A stretch of 64,000 nt of DNA from JBCFBK01 sp038562555 (lineage in GTDB: Bacteria > Bacteroidota > Bacteroidia > Bacteroidales > Prolixibacteraceae). The notes below the pieces were generated by a model. That model had not been told where the DNA came from, made no database searches, and saw nothing but the letters and a program-made list of their open reading frames with translations. The translations under genes were made by a program, and so were the position numbers. The stretch lies in contig JBCFBK010000024.1 of the NCBI GenBank assembly GCA_038562555.1, forward strand, positions 1 through 64,000, written 5' to 3'. This document shows positions 44,425-53,254 of this stretch, piece by piece (position 1 is the first letter of the stretch; each line of letters starts with the position of its first letter).

Positions 44425-45474
44425 TTATTTACACAAGGGAAGAATGCTGTTTTGAATGACCGAACGTGGCTCTATATACCGGAGATAGTATGCGGCCGCA
44501 CCCTCTTCGAGTTTCGCGCGATACGAGCGGTCGGTCAGAAGCAGGTTGATCGCCGCCTCTAATTCTTCCCGATTTCGGACATAGTGGATATGTACCCCGT
44601 GAACAAGCGGTTCGGGCAGTTCATTGACAAGGGTGCTTGAGATGATCGCTTTTCGCATGGCAAGAAATTCACCCAGCTTCCACCCGTGGCAGTTGTAGAC
44701 CGCGGGTGTATTGAATACGAAAGCCGAAGCCTGGTTATTTTTCAGGAACTCCTTCGTGGTATAGGGTCTTTTCGCCCATACATTTTCATAGCCTTTCTCA
44801 GGCAACGAATTGCCGGAGGTAAAAAAACCGCCTTCGAAATCGCAGTCGGCGGTCCTGCAGCACTGCATAAATTCTTTACGGAGCCGGTTTGTCTGGTCTA
44901 CCGAAGTGCCGGGCCAAAGCCGGGCGAGCATAAACACATAAGGGCGTTCGCTTTCGCCCGACACCGGCTGCCGCCGGGTATATTCACCCATGCGGGGCCG
45001 GATATACTGGCCGTAATAATCGGACAGATGCCTCTTCCAGGCAGCGACAGGCAGGAATCCGCACCGGATGAAATTGGAAACGCAGTACCAGGCTGTTTCC
45101 CAAAAGTCCCAAATCCTGATCCCGAACGAAGGGCCGACAGAAATGATCTTGCTTAGGTATTTCTGATCGGTGAGCGCCGGGTTGAAATTGATTTTCGCAT
45201 ACAGGTCGCACCAATCCCAGGCGTTTTGCTTAATACCGGGCTTATCGCGAAAATCGATGATGATCCGGTTGATGTGATTCGACGGGCTGACAATGACAAA
45301 GGCCATATAGTGATCGAACGAATTCGAATCGGATTTCCGGTTTAGTTCCCTGAAATGACGGGACGAAAAACGAACATTCCTTTTTCCGAACTCATCGTAC
45401 AGACCCTGAAGGTAGAATGATGAATACAGCATCCTGCCCGAGGGATCGACGAAAACGCGGATGGACTGACTCAT
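44425..45474 (-). CDS. Glycosyltransferase-like protein (GT-B C-terminal half recognisable)
   Basis: In the 349-aa cytoplasmic protein the C-terminal part, GWKLGEFLAMRKAIISSTLV, then ELPEPLVHGVHIHYVRNREE and a helix with LTDRSYRAKL, follows the pattern of the donor domain in GT-B glycosyltransferases. The EX7E motif is incomplete. The N-terminal half (RVFVDPSGRMLYSSFYLQGL) was not recognised. It is the most upstream gene of cluster 2, 112 bp before wza, and could add a terminal or branching sugar. Confidence 0.65.
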   Translation of the reverse strand: MSQSIRVFVDPSGRMLYSSFYLQGLYDEFGKRNVRFSSRHFRELNRKSDSNSFDHYMAFVIVSPSNHINRIIIDFRDKPGIKQNAWDWCDLYAKINFNPALTDQKYLSKIISVGPSFGIRIWDFWETAWYCVSNFIRCGFLPVAAWKRHLSDYYGQYIRPRMGEYTRRQPVSGESERPYVFMLARLWPGTSVDQTNRLRKEFMQCCRTADCDFEGGFFTSGNSLPEKGYENVWAKRPYTTKEFLKNNQASAFVFNTPAVYNCHGWKLGEFLAMRKAIISSTLVNELPEPLVHGVHIHYVRNREELEAAINLLLTDRSYRAKLEEGAAAYYLRYIEPRSVIQNSILPLCK

Positions 45475-45577
45475 TGGTTTTTTTTGAACAAGGTTTTTTA
45501 TACTAATACCTGTAAAACAAACGCAAGTTAGTAAGTGTTCGTCAATTTGCCCTCACTGATTACATAAAATTTAATAA

Positions 45578-46966
45578 TTATCTGTTTTTCCCTCTGGCCA
45601 GGGATGCAAACACACCAAGGAAACAAAGGGCGCTGAAAAGGATAAAAACCGTAACGACACTTTGCATGAACAGGCTGTGATTGGCGGGTGTAATCGGCGC
45701 ATCACCGATAAACACGTGAATAATAAGGGTGGCAAGGCCCATGCTCATCATCTGTCCGGTAAGCCTCATGGTTCCGATCGTAGCCGACGCCACCCCGAGA
45801 TACCGCGTTTCGACCGAGCTCATCACCGCATTGGTATTGGGCGAGGAGAACAGTCCGAAACCTGACCCCAGGATCGCCAGGCTGACCACCAGGTACGAAA
45901 GCGGCGTGGAGGGATTCAAAAAAGACAGCAGGATCAGTCCGGCGACAATAATGCTCATCCCGGCCGACGACAGCAGGCGCGAATCGTACTTATCGGACAT
46001 CCGGCCCGACACCGATGCGAAGACAGTCATCAGCAGGGGTTGCGTGACCAGCACCACACCGGCTTCGCGTGGATTCAATCCCTTTATATACTGCAGGTAC
46101 AGGCTTAGCAGAAAGGTAATGGCAAAAGTGGCTGCATAGTTTATGAACGCTGCCAGGTTGGACCAGGCAAATACCCGGTTGTTACGGAACAGTTGCATGT
46201 TCAGCACAGGAAAGGCGGTTCGCAGTTCGAGCCTGACAAAGAAAATGACGCCGGCGATCCCGAGTGCGGTAAGTACAATGGCCGTCGGGTCGGGAAGTTT
46301 GGAAAAACCTGCCATCAACGACGAGACAGCCAGCATGTAGACCAGGGAACCGCGGTAATCGAATTTTTCATTCCCGGCCTCCGCCCATTCGGTCCGGATG
46401 GCGAACCAGGTGAGTCCGATCACGGCAAGACCGGCGGGAATGGTGACCAGAAAGAGGCTGCGCCAACCGAAGGTCTGGGTCAGGATGCCGCCCAGAAAGG
46501 GCGCAACTGCCAGCCCCAGATAAACCGCCGTGACGCTGATACCGATGGCACGGCCCCGTTCGCGCGCGGGGAATGCGGACGTGATGATGGCGATGCCTGT
46601 ACCGAACGTCATGGCGCTCCCGATACCCTGGATGGCCCTGAATGTGATGAGCATGGTTCCTGACGCAGAAAAAACGCAGAGCAGGGCGCTGAGGGTGATG
46701 ATCGCGTTCCCGTATAAAAAAACCTTCTTTCGCCCGGCCATGTCGGCTATTTTCCCGAAAGGGACCAGAAAGATTGCTGACGACAGCAGAAAGGCCATCG
46801 CCACCCAGCTCAGTGAGATGGCGTTCATCCGGAATTCTTCACCGATCTGCGGGAGCGCGATATTGACCGCCGCACCCAAAAATGGATTTGCAAACGAATT
46901 GAGGATAATGATGACCAGCAGGATATTTCTGGAATAGCCGGCTGTATTTTGGGGCTTTAACTGCAT
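45578..46966 (-). CDS. MFS transporter, DHA2 (EmrB/QacA) family, 14 TM
   Basis: The 462-aa polytopic protein from ATG 46966 (MQLKPQNTAGYSRN) has NPFLGAAVNIALPQIGEEF in helix 1 and GKIADMAGRKKVFL in the helix 2-3 loop, which is the MFS motif A. The ALPQIG form is typical of DHA2 drug/proton antiporters. It exports small molecules with proton uptake; the substrate is unknown. It stands alone, divergent from the oxidoreductase gene with a repeat block between. Longer in-frame starts add a non-conserved prefix. Confidence 0.88.
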   Translation of the reverse strand: MQLKPQNTAGYSRNILLVIIILNSFANPFLGAAVNIALPQIGEEFRMNAISLSWVAMAFLLSSAIFLVPFGKIADMAGRKKVFLYGNAIITLSALLCVFSASGTMLITFRAIQGIGSAMTFGTGIAIITSAFPARERGRAIGISVTAVYLGLAVAPFLGGILTQTFGWRSLFLVTIPAGLAVIGLTWFAIRTEWAEAGNEKFDYRGSLVYMLAVSSLMAGFSKLPDPTAIVLTALGIAGVIFFVRLELRTAFPVLNMQLFRNNRVFAWSNLAAFINYAATFAITFLLSLYLQYIKGLNPREAGVVLVTQPLLMTVFASVSGRMSDKYDSRLLSSAGMSIIVAGLILLSFLNPSTPLSYLVVSLAILGSGFGLFSSPNTNAVMSSVETRYLGVASATIGTMRLTGQMMSMGLATLIIHVFIGDAPITPANHSLFMQSVVTVFILFSALCFLGVFASLARGKNR

Positions 46967-47106
46967 AAAATAAAAGCTTAAAATGAATCGTTTGTTTTGC
47001 GGATGAAGGTTTAACCGGTTGTTGCAGGAGAACAAAGATATAAAAGACAATAAAATTATCAGAATTTAGTACTTTTATAGGCGGAGAACGGGAAAATATT
47101 AGTCGT

Positions 47107-47203
47107 AAGTATCTGGTCGTAAGTCGTAAGATGAGTAACTTGTTATGTCCTATGTCTTGATACTTGATACTAAATACTTGATACTAAATACTTGATACTA
47201 ATT
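47107..47203. repeat. Intergenic repeat block 7 (GTCGTAAGT and TTGATACTAAATAC families)
   Basis: AGTCGTAAGTATCTGGTCG and TAAGTCGTAAG are followed by TTGTTATGTCCTATGTC. Then CTTGATACT occurs five times, alternating with AAATA, just 9 bp before the ATG of the oxidoreductase gene. The promoter of that gene must lie within or upstream of the repeats. Confidence 0.8.
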
Positions 47204-47211
47204 ATACGCTT

Positions 47212-48564
47212 ATGGAAAATTCGAGACGTACATTTTTAAAAACGACTGTGGCAGGTTCTGCCGGACTGGTTATCGGGGGCATGGGCATGTCGGCCAAAAG
47301 TTATGGCAGCATTATCGGGGCAAACGACCGGATCCGGGTAGGAATCCTTGGCTTTTCCGGACGTTTCCGTTCGTCGCTTGGCCCTTCTTTCCTGAAATAT
47401 GCCAACGACATGAACTTTGAATTCATGACGGTTTGCGATATCTGGAACCGCCGCCGCGATGAGGGACAGGCCTGGGTGAAGGAAAAATCGGGCAAGGAAG
47501 CGCTGGTCGCCCGCAACACCGATGAGCTCTGGGGGCAAAAACCCGATGCGGTGATCCTGAGCACGGCCGATTTTCAGCATGCCTTACTGACCGCCGAAGC
47601 AGTGCACGCCGGATGCGATGTCTATTGTGAAAAACCTTTTGCCGAAACGATGGACGACGCCAACGCAGGGCTCGATGCCGCAAAAAAAACGGGTAAAGTG
47701 ATCCAGATCGGCTCCCAGCGGCGGAGCGGAACAAACTACAAAGCCGCACACGATTACATTCAGGCCGGAAAATTCGGAAAGATCATTGCCGTGGAAATGA
47801 CCTGGAATGTGAATCAGCCAGGCCGCTGGCGCCTGCCGGAACTGGAAAAAGAGATCAAAGAGTCGGATACCGACTGGAAACGCTACCTGATGAACCGTCC
47901 GCATGAACCGTGGAATGCCCGCAAATATTTGGAATACCGTTTGTTCTGGCCCTACTCGTCGGGTATCCCCGGACAATGGATGGCCCACCAGATCGATACG
48001 GTACACTGGTTCAGCCACCTGCCCTACCCGCGCTCGGTTGCAGCCAACGGCGGGATCTATATGTGGAACGACGGCCGCACCAACTTCGACACGATGACCG
48101 CCGTATTCGACTACGGCCCCATCGGTGAGCAGGGCGACGGCTTCCAGGTCATCTATTCATCGCGCCAGACCCAATCATCGGGTGGCGTGAAAGAGTGGTA
48201 CTTCTCCAACGGCGGCAAACTCGACCTCGACCTGAACAAGGTCACCCCTGAAGGCGGACTGGAAGAGCGGCAGGCCGCTGCCATGGGCATGAAACCGTTC
48301 CTGCTGGAGCCATACGACCTTCCGCAGATGAAGGTGGAAGCCGAAGCGAACACCGGATCGGACAGCCTGACCAACGCCCATATGCAAAACTGGATGCAGT
48401 GCGTGCGCGACGCCAATCCAAAGACCAACGCGCCGGTGGAAGCCGGTTACAGCCACTCTATTGCAAACATCATGGTTACCGCTTCACTGAGAACCGGGCA
48501 ACGTGCTGTTTTTGACCCGAAAACCCGCCAGGTAATGGCGGGGGGCAAGGTATTTAAATATTAA
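47212..48564 (+). CDS. Tat-exported Gfo/Idh/MocA-family oxidoreductase
   Basis: In the 450-aa protein the N-terminus SRRTFLKTTVAGSAG is a twin-arginine signal, so it folds with its NAD(P) cofactor before export to the periplasm. The Rossmann segment (IRVGILGFSGRFRSS), CEKPFAETMDDAN (with the conserved EKP) and the later C-terminal GFO_IDH_MocA fold define the family. It is paired with a PmoA-like gene 5 bp downstream, an arrangement common in Bacteroidetes sugar catabolism. The substrate is unknown. Confidence 0.9.
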   Translation: MENSRRTFLKTTVAGSAGLVIGGMGMSAKSYGSIIGANDRIRVGILGFSGRFRSSLGPSFLKYANDMNFEFMTVCDIWNRRRDEGQAWVKEKSGKEALVARNTDELWGQKPDAVILSTADFQHALLTAEAVHAGCDVYCEKPFAETMDDANAGLDAAKKTGKVIQIGSQRRSGTNYKAAHDYIQAGKFGKIIAVEMTWNVNQPGRWRLPELEKEIKESDTDWKRYLMNRPHEPWNARKYLEYRLFWPYSSGIPGQWMAHQIDTVHWFSHLPYPRSVAANGGIYMWNDGRTNFDTMTAVFDYGPIGEQGDGFQVIYSSRQTQSSGGVKEWYFSNGGKLDLDLNKVTPEGGLEERQAAAMGMKPFLLEPYDLPQMKVEAEANTGSDSLTNAHMQNWMQCVRDANPKTNAPVEAGYSHSIANIMVTASLRTGQRAVFDPKTRQVMAGGKVFKY

Positions 48565-48569
48565 ACAAC

Positions 48570-49610
48570 ATGACCAAAATCCGGTTAATCATCTTATCAG
48601 GCATCATAACCCTGGGCTTCCTGTTTAGCGGGAATGCCCAGCGGGTGGTGCGCCTCGACGTGAATGAGCAGCAGAAAAAGATCGATGTTCTGATCAGCGA
48701 CAAACTGTTCACGTCGTATATTTATCCAGAAAGCATAAAAAAGCCGGTCTTATGGCCGGTTATTTCGGCGGGAGGAAACGAACTTACCAGGTCCTATCCG
48801 CTGGGGAAAAAGGCGGGTGAACGCACCGACCATCCGCATCACGTGGGTATCTGGCTGAATTACGGCGATGTAAACGGATTTGATTTCTGGAATAACTCGG
48901 AAGCGATCCCCGAAGCCGAAAGAAGCAAATACGGCACGATTATACATGATACGGTGGAACGTGCAAACGACGGTGAAGGAGGCGCGGTGCTTTCGACCTT
49001 CTCCAACTGGGTGTCGCCCTTTGGCGAAGTCCTGCTGCGGGAAAATACCATTTTCAGCTTTTCGGTTTTTGGCGATACGCGCATCATTGACCGCGAAAGC
49101 CGTTTGACCGGCGTGGCCGACACCGTGCTGTTTACCGATAACAAGGAAGGCGTGCTGGGCATCCGGGTAACCCGTGAACTGGAACTGCCCTCGAACGAAC
49201 CGGTCACCCTGACCGACACGCACGGCGTGGCGACTACCGTTAAAGTCATGGATAACGCGGTGGCCAATGGAAACTACCTGAGTAGCGAAGGGATTGAAGG
49301 TGAAAACGTGTGGGGTACCCGGGGCCGCTGGATGAAATTAAGCGCGAAGATCAACGACGAGCAGGTCAGCCTGGTTATTATCGACCATCCCGGGAATGCC
49401 GGCTATCCGACCTACTGGCATGCCCGGGCTTACGGTCTTTTTGCAGCAAATCCGCTCGGGCAACGTGTTTTTTCGAACGGGAAGGAAGTTTTAAACCTCA
49501 TGCTGAAGAAAGATGATCTGCTGATCCTCAAATACCGCATTGTGATCGCTTCGGAGGATCTGAGCCCCGAACAGATTAACAGGCTGGCAGATGAGTATGC
49601 GAAAACATAA
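48570..49610 (+). CDS. PmoA-like (DUF6807) secreted protein
   Basis: The 346-aa protein has a signal peptide ending about residue 23 (FLFSGNAQ). The conserved blocks LWPVISAGGNELTRSYPLG, TDHPHHVGIWLNYGDVNG and DHPGNAGYPTYWHARAYGLF match the DUF6807 family, annotated as PmoA by old convention. This is a beta-sandwich resembling galactose mutarotase/GH-like folds. It is co-transcribed with the Tat-exported oxidoreductase (5-bp gap) and likely acts on the same periplasmic carbohydrate. It is not methane mono-oxygenase. Confidence 0.85.
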   Translation: MTKIRLIILSGIITLGFLFSGNAQRVVRLDVNEQQKKIDVLISDKLFTSYIYPESIKKPVLWPVISAGGNELTRSYPLGKKAGERTDHPHHVGIWLNYGDVNGFDFWNNSEAIPEAERSKYGTIIHDTVERANDGEGGAVLSTFSNWVSPFGEVLLRENTIFSFSVFGDTRIIDRESRLTGVADTVLFTDNKEGVLGIRVTRELELPSNEPVTLTDTHGVATTVKVMDNAVANGNYLSSEGIEGENVWGTRGRWMKLSAKINDEQVSLVIIDHPGNAGYPTYWHARAYGLFAANPLGQRVFSNGKEVLNLMLKKDDLLILKYRIVIASEDLSPEQINRLADEYAKT

Positions 49611-49712
49611 TTAACAAAAGCGCTTTGGCCAAAAATGCCCCGGGAAAAACATTTTGCAGAACATTTTTTTATTAAAAATGTCAAAGAATTTTAAATTTCC
49701 TTAATTTTCTTC

Positions 49713-49720
49713 TATATTTG
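49713..49720 (+). promoter_or_regulatory. -7 promoter box TATATTTG of frr
   Basis: This exact TAnnTTTG match lies 42 bp upstream of the frr ATG at 49762. Confidence 0.6.
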
Positions 49721-49761
49721 TCACAACACTAAAAAGAGACTGACCAGATTTGTTTTTTTCT

Positions 49762-50325
49762 ATGGAAGAGGAAGTAGAACTGATATTGGAGCTTTGTAAG
49801 GAAAAAATGACAACGGCTACTGCACATCTCGAAAAAGAATTGATTCATGTGCGTGCAGGAAAAGCCTCAATAAGAATGCTTGACAGTGTGATGGTCGATT
49901 ATTACGGAAGTATGACTCCTTTAAACCAGGTGTCGAATATCAGTACTCCCGATGCCCGCACGATAGCTGTTCAACCCTGGGAAAAAAACATGATCAGTCC
50001 CATTGAAAAGGCGATATTGAATGCAAACCTGGGATTTAATCCTGAAAATAATGGCGAAATTGTCCGGATCAATGTACCGGCTCTTACAGAAGAAAGACGT
50101 CATTTATTATCAAAACAGGTGAGCCAGTTGGGCGAGAACGCAAAAGTGAGTATCCGCTCGGCCCGCAAAGACGCCAACGACGCGTTGAAAAAATTGCTGA
50201 AAACCGGCCTGGCGGAGGACCTGGAGAAAGACGCTGAAGAGCAGGTGCAGGAGTTGACGACCAGCTATAGCAAAAATGTTGATAAAATGCTCGAGACTAA
50301 AAATCACGAGATTTTCACCATATAA
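49762..50325 (+). CDS. frr: Ribosome recycling factor
   Basis: The 187-aa protein starts MEEEVELILELCKEKMTTA, with the RAGKASIRMLDSVMVDYYGS core and the EERRHLLSKQV hinge, and has the usual RRF length. It splits the post-termination ribosome with EF-G. ATG 49762 was chosen; an upstream TTG at 49750 would add four residues without support. In many bacteria frr follows pyrH, but here the two genes are about 27 kb apart. A strong intrinsic terminator follows. Confidence 0.95.
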   Translation: MEEEVELILELCKEKMTTATAHLEKELIHVRAGKASIRMLDSVMVDYYGSMTPLNQVSNISTPDARTIAVQPWEKNMISPIEKAILNANLGFNPENNGEIVRINVPALTEERRHLLSKQVSQLGENAKVSIRSARKDANDALKKLLKTGLAEDLEKDAEEQVQELTTSYSKNVDKMLETKNHEIFTI

Positions 50326-50378
50326 TTGTTTCTAGTTTTCTGTTTTCTGAACATTGTTTAATTGTTTTCATGGCTTTG

Positions 50379-50407
50379 AGGCAGCTTGTTGAAGCTGCCT
50401 TTTTTTT
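50379..50407 (+). terminator. Intrinsic terminator of frr
   Basis: AGGCAGCTT-GTTG-AAGCTGCCT forms a perfect 9-bp stem followed by seven T residues. Confidence 0.95.
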
Positions 50408-50442
50408 GTCCCTCCCCCATCTCATTTTCTCCGGCAATACGT

Positions 50443-50450
50443 TATCTTTA
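50443..50450 (+). promoter_or_regulatory. -7-like box TATCTTTA of the PHP gene
   Basis: The box lies 26 bp upstream of ATG 50476 and is the same octamer as before the second WecA-like gene and bactofilin. Confidence 0.45.
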
Positions 50451-50475
50451 AACCGCAAACTTAACAGATCCAGTT

Positions 50476-51258
50476 ATGCCCGGAATGATTGATTATCATA
50501 TGCACAGCATCCTGTCGGACGGAAGGAATACCTACGAAGAAATGATCCTGACGGCAATTGAAAAAGGCCTGGATGAAGTCGGGCTGACTGATCATGTTTG
50601 CCTGAAACCGGTACCCTGGGCAATCGCTCCTGTCGACATGCCGGTCATGACCGCCCAGATCCTGGAGCTCCGGGAAAAATACCGTGACCGGATCAAGGTC
50701 CGTTATGGCATTGAAATGGATTATTTTCCGGGCAGGGAAGAAGAACTGGAGGCCATTATCGAATCGTTACCCCTTGACTACGTGATCGGCTCGGTACATT
50801 TTATCGGCGACTGGAACTTCGACGGCGATCAGTCACTTTACGGGAAATGGACCAATGACGAACTGTACAACATTTATTTCGAACTCGTACAACTGGCAGC
50901 AAAGTCAAGGCTCTTTGACATCATCGGACATTTCGATATTATTAAAAAATTCAGTGTTTACCCGGAATCGGACCAGTCGCGCCTGATTGAAACCACCCTG
51001 TCAGCGCTTGCGGAAAACGGGCTGACCGTTGAAATGAACACGGGAGGGCTTGACCGGCCCTGCGCTGATTATAATCCGGGAGCGGTGGTTCTGAAGCAAT
51101 GCCGGCGGCTTAATATTCCGGTCACCCTGTCGTCTGATGCCCATCAGGTTGAGCATGTTGCCCGTCATTTTGAACCGGCGGTTGCCCTGCTCCGCGAAAT
51201 CGGATTTACGGAACTGGCCACGTTCCGGGGTCGCAAACGGGGGATACTGCGACTATAA
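50476..51258 (+). CDS. PHP-domain phosphatase (histidinol-phosphatase-like)
   Basis: The 260-aa protein has the PHP metal ligands DYHMHSILSDG at residues 6-16, GLTDHVCLKP, YGIEMDYFPG, GSVHFIGDWNF, IGHFDIIKKF and SSDAHQVEHV. This order matches HisJ/HisK-type histidinol-phosphatases. It would hydrolyse L-histidinol phosphate or a similar phosphoester. No other his gene is nearby, so the specific substrate is not certain. A G/C hairpin follows the stop. Confidence 0.82.
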   Translation: MPGMIDYHMHSILSDGRNTYEEMILTAIEKGLDEVGLTDHVCLKPVPWAIAPVDMPVMTAQILELREKYRDRIKVRYGIEMDYFPGREEELEAIIESLPLDYVIGSVHFIGDWNFDGDQSLYGKWTNDELYNIYFELVQLAAKSRLFDIIGHFDIIKKFSVYPESDQSRLIETTLSALAENGLTVEMNTGGLDRPCADYNPGAVVLKQCRRLNIPVTLSSDAHQVEHVARHFEPAVALLREIGFTELATFRGRKRGILRL

Positions 51259-51270
51259 CGATTGGGTCGG

Positions 51271-51283
51271 GGGGCAAAGCCCC
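51271..51283 (+). terminator. Short G/C hairpin after the PHP gene
   Basis: GGGGC-AAA-GCCCC forms a 5-bp stem 12 bp after the stop codon. It has no clear T tract, so it may be a weak terminator or mRNA end. Confidence 0.4.
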
Positions 51284-51294
51284 TATAAATTCAC

Positions 51295-51302
51295 TATATT
51301 TG
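51295..51302 (+). promoter_or_regulatory. -7 promoter box TATATTTG of dxs
   Basis: This exact TAnnTTTG match, identical to the frr box, lies 19 bp before ATG 51321. Confidence 0.6.
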
Positions 51303-51320
51303 AACTTTTAATTTCAACAC

Positions 51321-53231
51321 ATGGAAGATATTCAAGGAAGCCTGTTGAAAACGATTAATGATCCATCAGATCTTCGGAAATTAACGATCGACAAACTGCC
51401 TGCCGTTTGTGAAGAACTCAGACAATTTATCATTGACGAAGTCTCTCATAACCCGGGCCATTTTGGGGCCAGTCTGGGAGTGGTGGAACTGACCGTAGCG
51501 ATCCATTATATTTATAATACACCGTCCGACCTGCTGGTATGGGATGTAGGCCATCAGGCTTACGGCCATAAGATTCTCACAGGCCGGAAAGGCCTTTTTC
51601 ATACCAACCGGCAATACAAAGGCATCAGCGGTTTTCCAAAAACCGCCGAAAGCATTTACGACACCTTTGGCACGGGGCACGCCAGTACTTCGATATCGGC
51701 CGCCCTGGGAATGGCTGTGGCCGCTTCGCTCAAAAAAGAAACCGATCGCAAGATCGTGGCCGTGATCGGCGATGGCTCCATGACCGGCGGGATGGCATTC
51801 GAAGGACTGAATAATGCGGCCGTGAACAATTCGGATGTACTCATTATCCTGAACGACAACAACATGGCTATCGACCCGAATGTGGGCGGGGTAAGCCAGT
51901 ACCTGCTTAATATTTCCAGGTCGAAACCTTACAACCGGCTGAAACGGGAAGTCTGGGAAGGCCTGGGCAAACTTAATGGCTTCGGACCACGCGCCCGGAG
52001 GCTCGTTCAGAAAACCGAAGGCGCCATTAAGGCCGCCCTGCTGAAAGAATCGAATCTGTTCGAGAGCCTGGGGATCCGCTACTTTGGTCCGGTAGACGGG
52101 CATGACGTGAAATACCTGACCCGTGTTCTTCGCGATCTTCGCAATATTCCCGGTCCCAAGCTCCTGCATGTGATCACAAAAAAAGGAAAAGGCTTTAAGC
52201 TTGCCGAGCTGAACCAGACGGCCTACCATGCCCCCGGCCTGTTCGACAAGATATCGGGGCTGCGACTGGAATCGGAGCCTGCGGAAAACAAACCTCCCAA
52301 ATTCCAGCATGTTTTCGGAACAAGCCTGCTGGAGCTGGCGGAGCTGAACGACCGCATTGTAGGGGTCACACCGGCGATGCCCACCGGTTGCTCCATGAAC
52401 ATCATGATGGAAAAGATGCCGCACCGGGCATTTGATGTGGGCATAGCCGAATCGCATGCCGTTACTTTCTCGGCCGGGATGGCCGCGCAGGGATTGGTAC
52501 CATTTTGCAACATTTATTCGACGTTCATGCAACGCTCGTACGACCAGATTATTCATGACGTGGCACTGCAAAACCTGAACGTGGTGTTTTGCCTCGACCG
52601 CGGCGGATTGGTTGGTGCCGACGGGCCAACGCATCACGGGGTCTTCGATCTGGCCTACATGCGCCACATACCCAACATGACCGTTTCGGCCCCTATGGAT
52701 GAAGTGGAACTCCGGAACCTGATGTACACCGCCCAGCAGAACAACATGGGACCCTTCTCAATCCGGTATCCCCGGGGATCCGGCTCGGTCATCGACTGGC
52801 ACCAGCCTTTTGAAGCTATTCCCGTTGGCAGGGGAAGAATCCTGACCCAGGGAGATCAACTGGCTGTTTTAACCATCGGGACAACCGGTGTTAACGCAGC
52901 AAAGGCGGTCAGCAAGCTCAACAGTAACGGGTATTCGGTAGCTCATTACGACATGCGCTTTGTGAAACCTCTCGACCACGATCTGCTGCACCTGATCTTT
53001 AAAAAATTTGACAGAATCCTGACCATTGAAGATGGCGTGGTACAGGGCGGATTCGGATCGGCCGTTGCTGAGTTTATGACCGACAACCGCTACGTGGCCA
53101 CAATCGTCCGCCTGGGCGTTCCCGACCGGTTCATTGAACAGGGCACGCCCAATGAACTGATCCGGGAGTGCGGATTTGATGAAGAAGGCATCCTGAAAGC
53201 GGCGGAGGAGTTGGTAGCTGTTAGCTTTTAG
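51321..53231 (+). CDS. dxs: 1-deoxy-D-xylulose-5-phosphate synthase
   Basis: The 636-aa thiamine-diphosphate enzyme has HNPGHFGASLGVVELT, VGHQAYGHKILTGRK, GDGSMTGGMAFEGLNNA and NDNNMAIDPNVGG in the TPP domain. The transketolase-like Pyr domain (VGIAESHAVTFSAGMAA) and C-terminal domain follow. It condenses pyruvate and glyceraldehyde-3-P to start the MEP isoprenoid pathway, which also supplies undecaprenyl carriers. The final AVSF and stop are encoded by the repeat word GTAGCTGTTAGCTTTTAG. The histidine kinase gene follows 23 bp later. Confidence 0.96.
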   Translation: MEDIQGSLLKTINDPSDLRKLTIDKLPAVCEELRQFIIDEVSHNPGHFGASLGVVELTVAIHYIYNTPSDLLVWDVGHQAYGHKILTGRKGLFHTNRQYKGISGFPKTAESIYDTFGTGHASTSISAALGMAVAASLKKETDRKIVAVIGDGSMTGGMAFEGLNNAAVNNSDVLIILNDNNMAIDPNVGGVSQYLLNISRSKPYNRLKREVWEGLGKLNGFGPRARRLVQKTEGAIKAALLKESNLFESLGIRYFGPVDGHDVKYLTRVLRDLRNIPGPKLLHVITKKGKGFKLAELNQTAYHAPGLFDKISGLRLESEPAENKPPKFQHVFGTSLLELAELNDRIVGVTPAMPTGCSMNIMMEKMPHRAFDVGIAESHAVTFSAGMAAQGLVPFCNIYSTFMQRSYDQIIHDVALQNLNVVFCLDRGGLVGADGPTHHGVFDLAYMRHIPNMTVSAPMDEVELRNLMYTAQQNNMGPFSIRYPRGSGSVIDWHQPFEAIPVGRGRILTQGDQLAVLTIGTTGVNAAKAVSKLNSNGYSVAHYDMRFVKPLDHDLLHLIFKKFDRILTIEDGVVQGGFGSAVAEFMTDNRYVATIVRLGVPDRFIEQGTPNELIRECGFDEEGILKAAEELVAVSF

Positions 53232-53254
53232 TAAAATCTGAAAATCTTTTAACC

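Noticed and set aside
51381..52667. A 428-codon open frame antisense to dxs
   Set aside because: It mirrors dxs codon structure (GC-rich third positions), has no domain or start context, and dxs is unequivocal.
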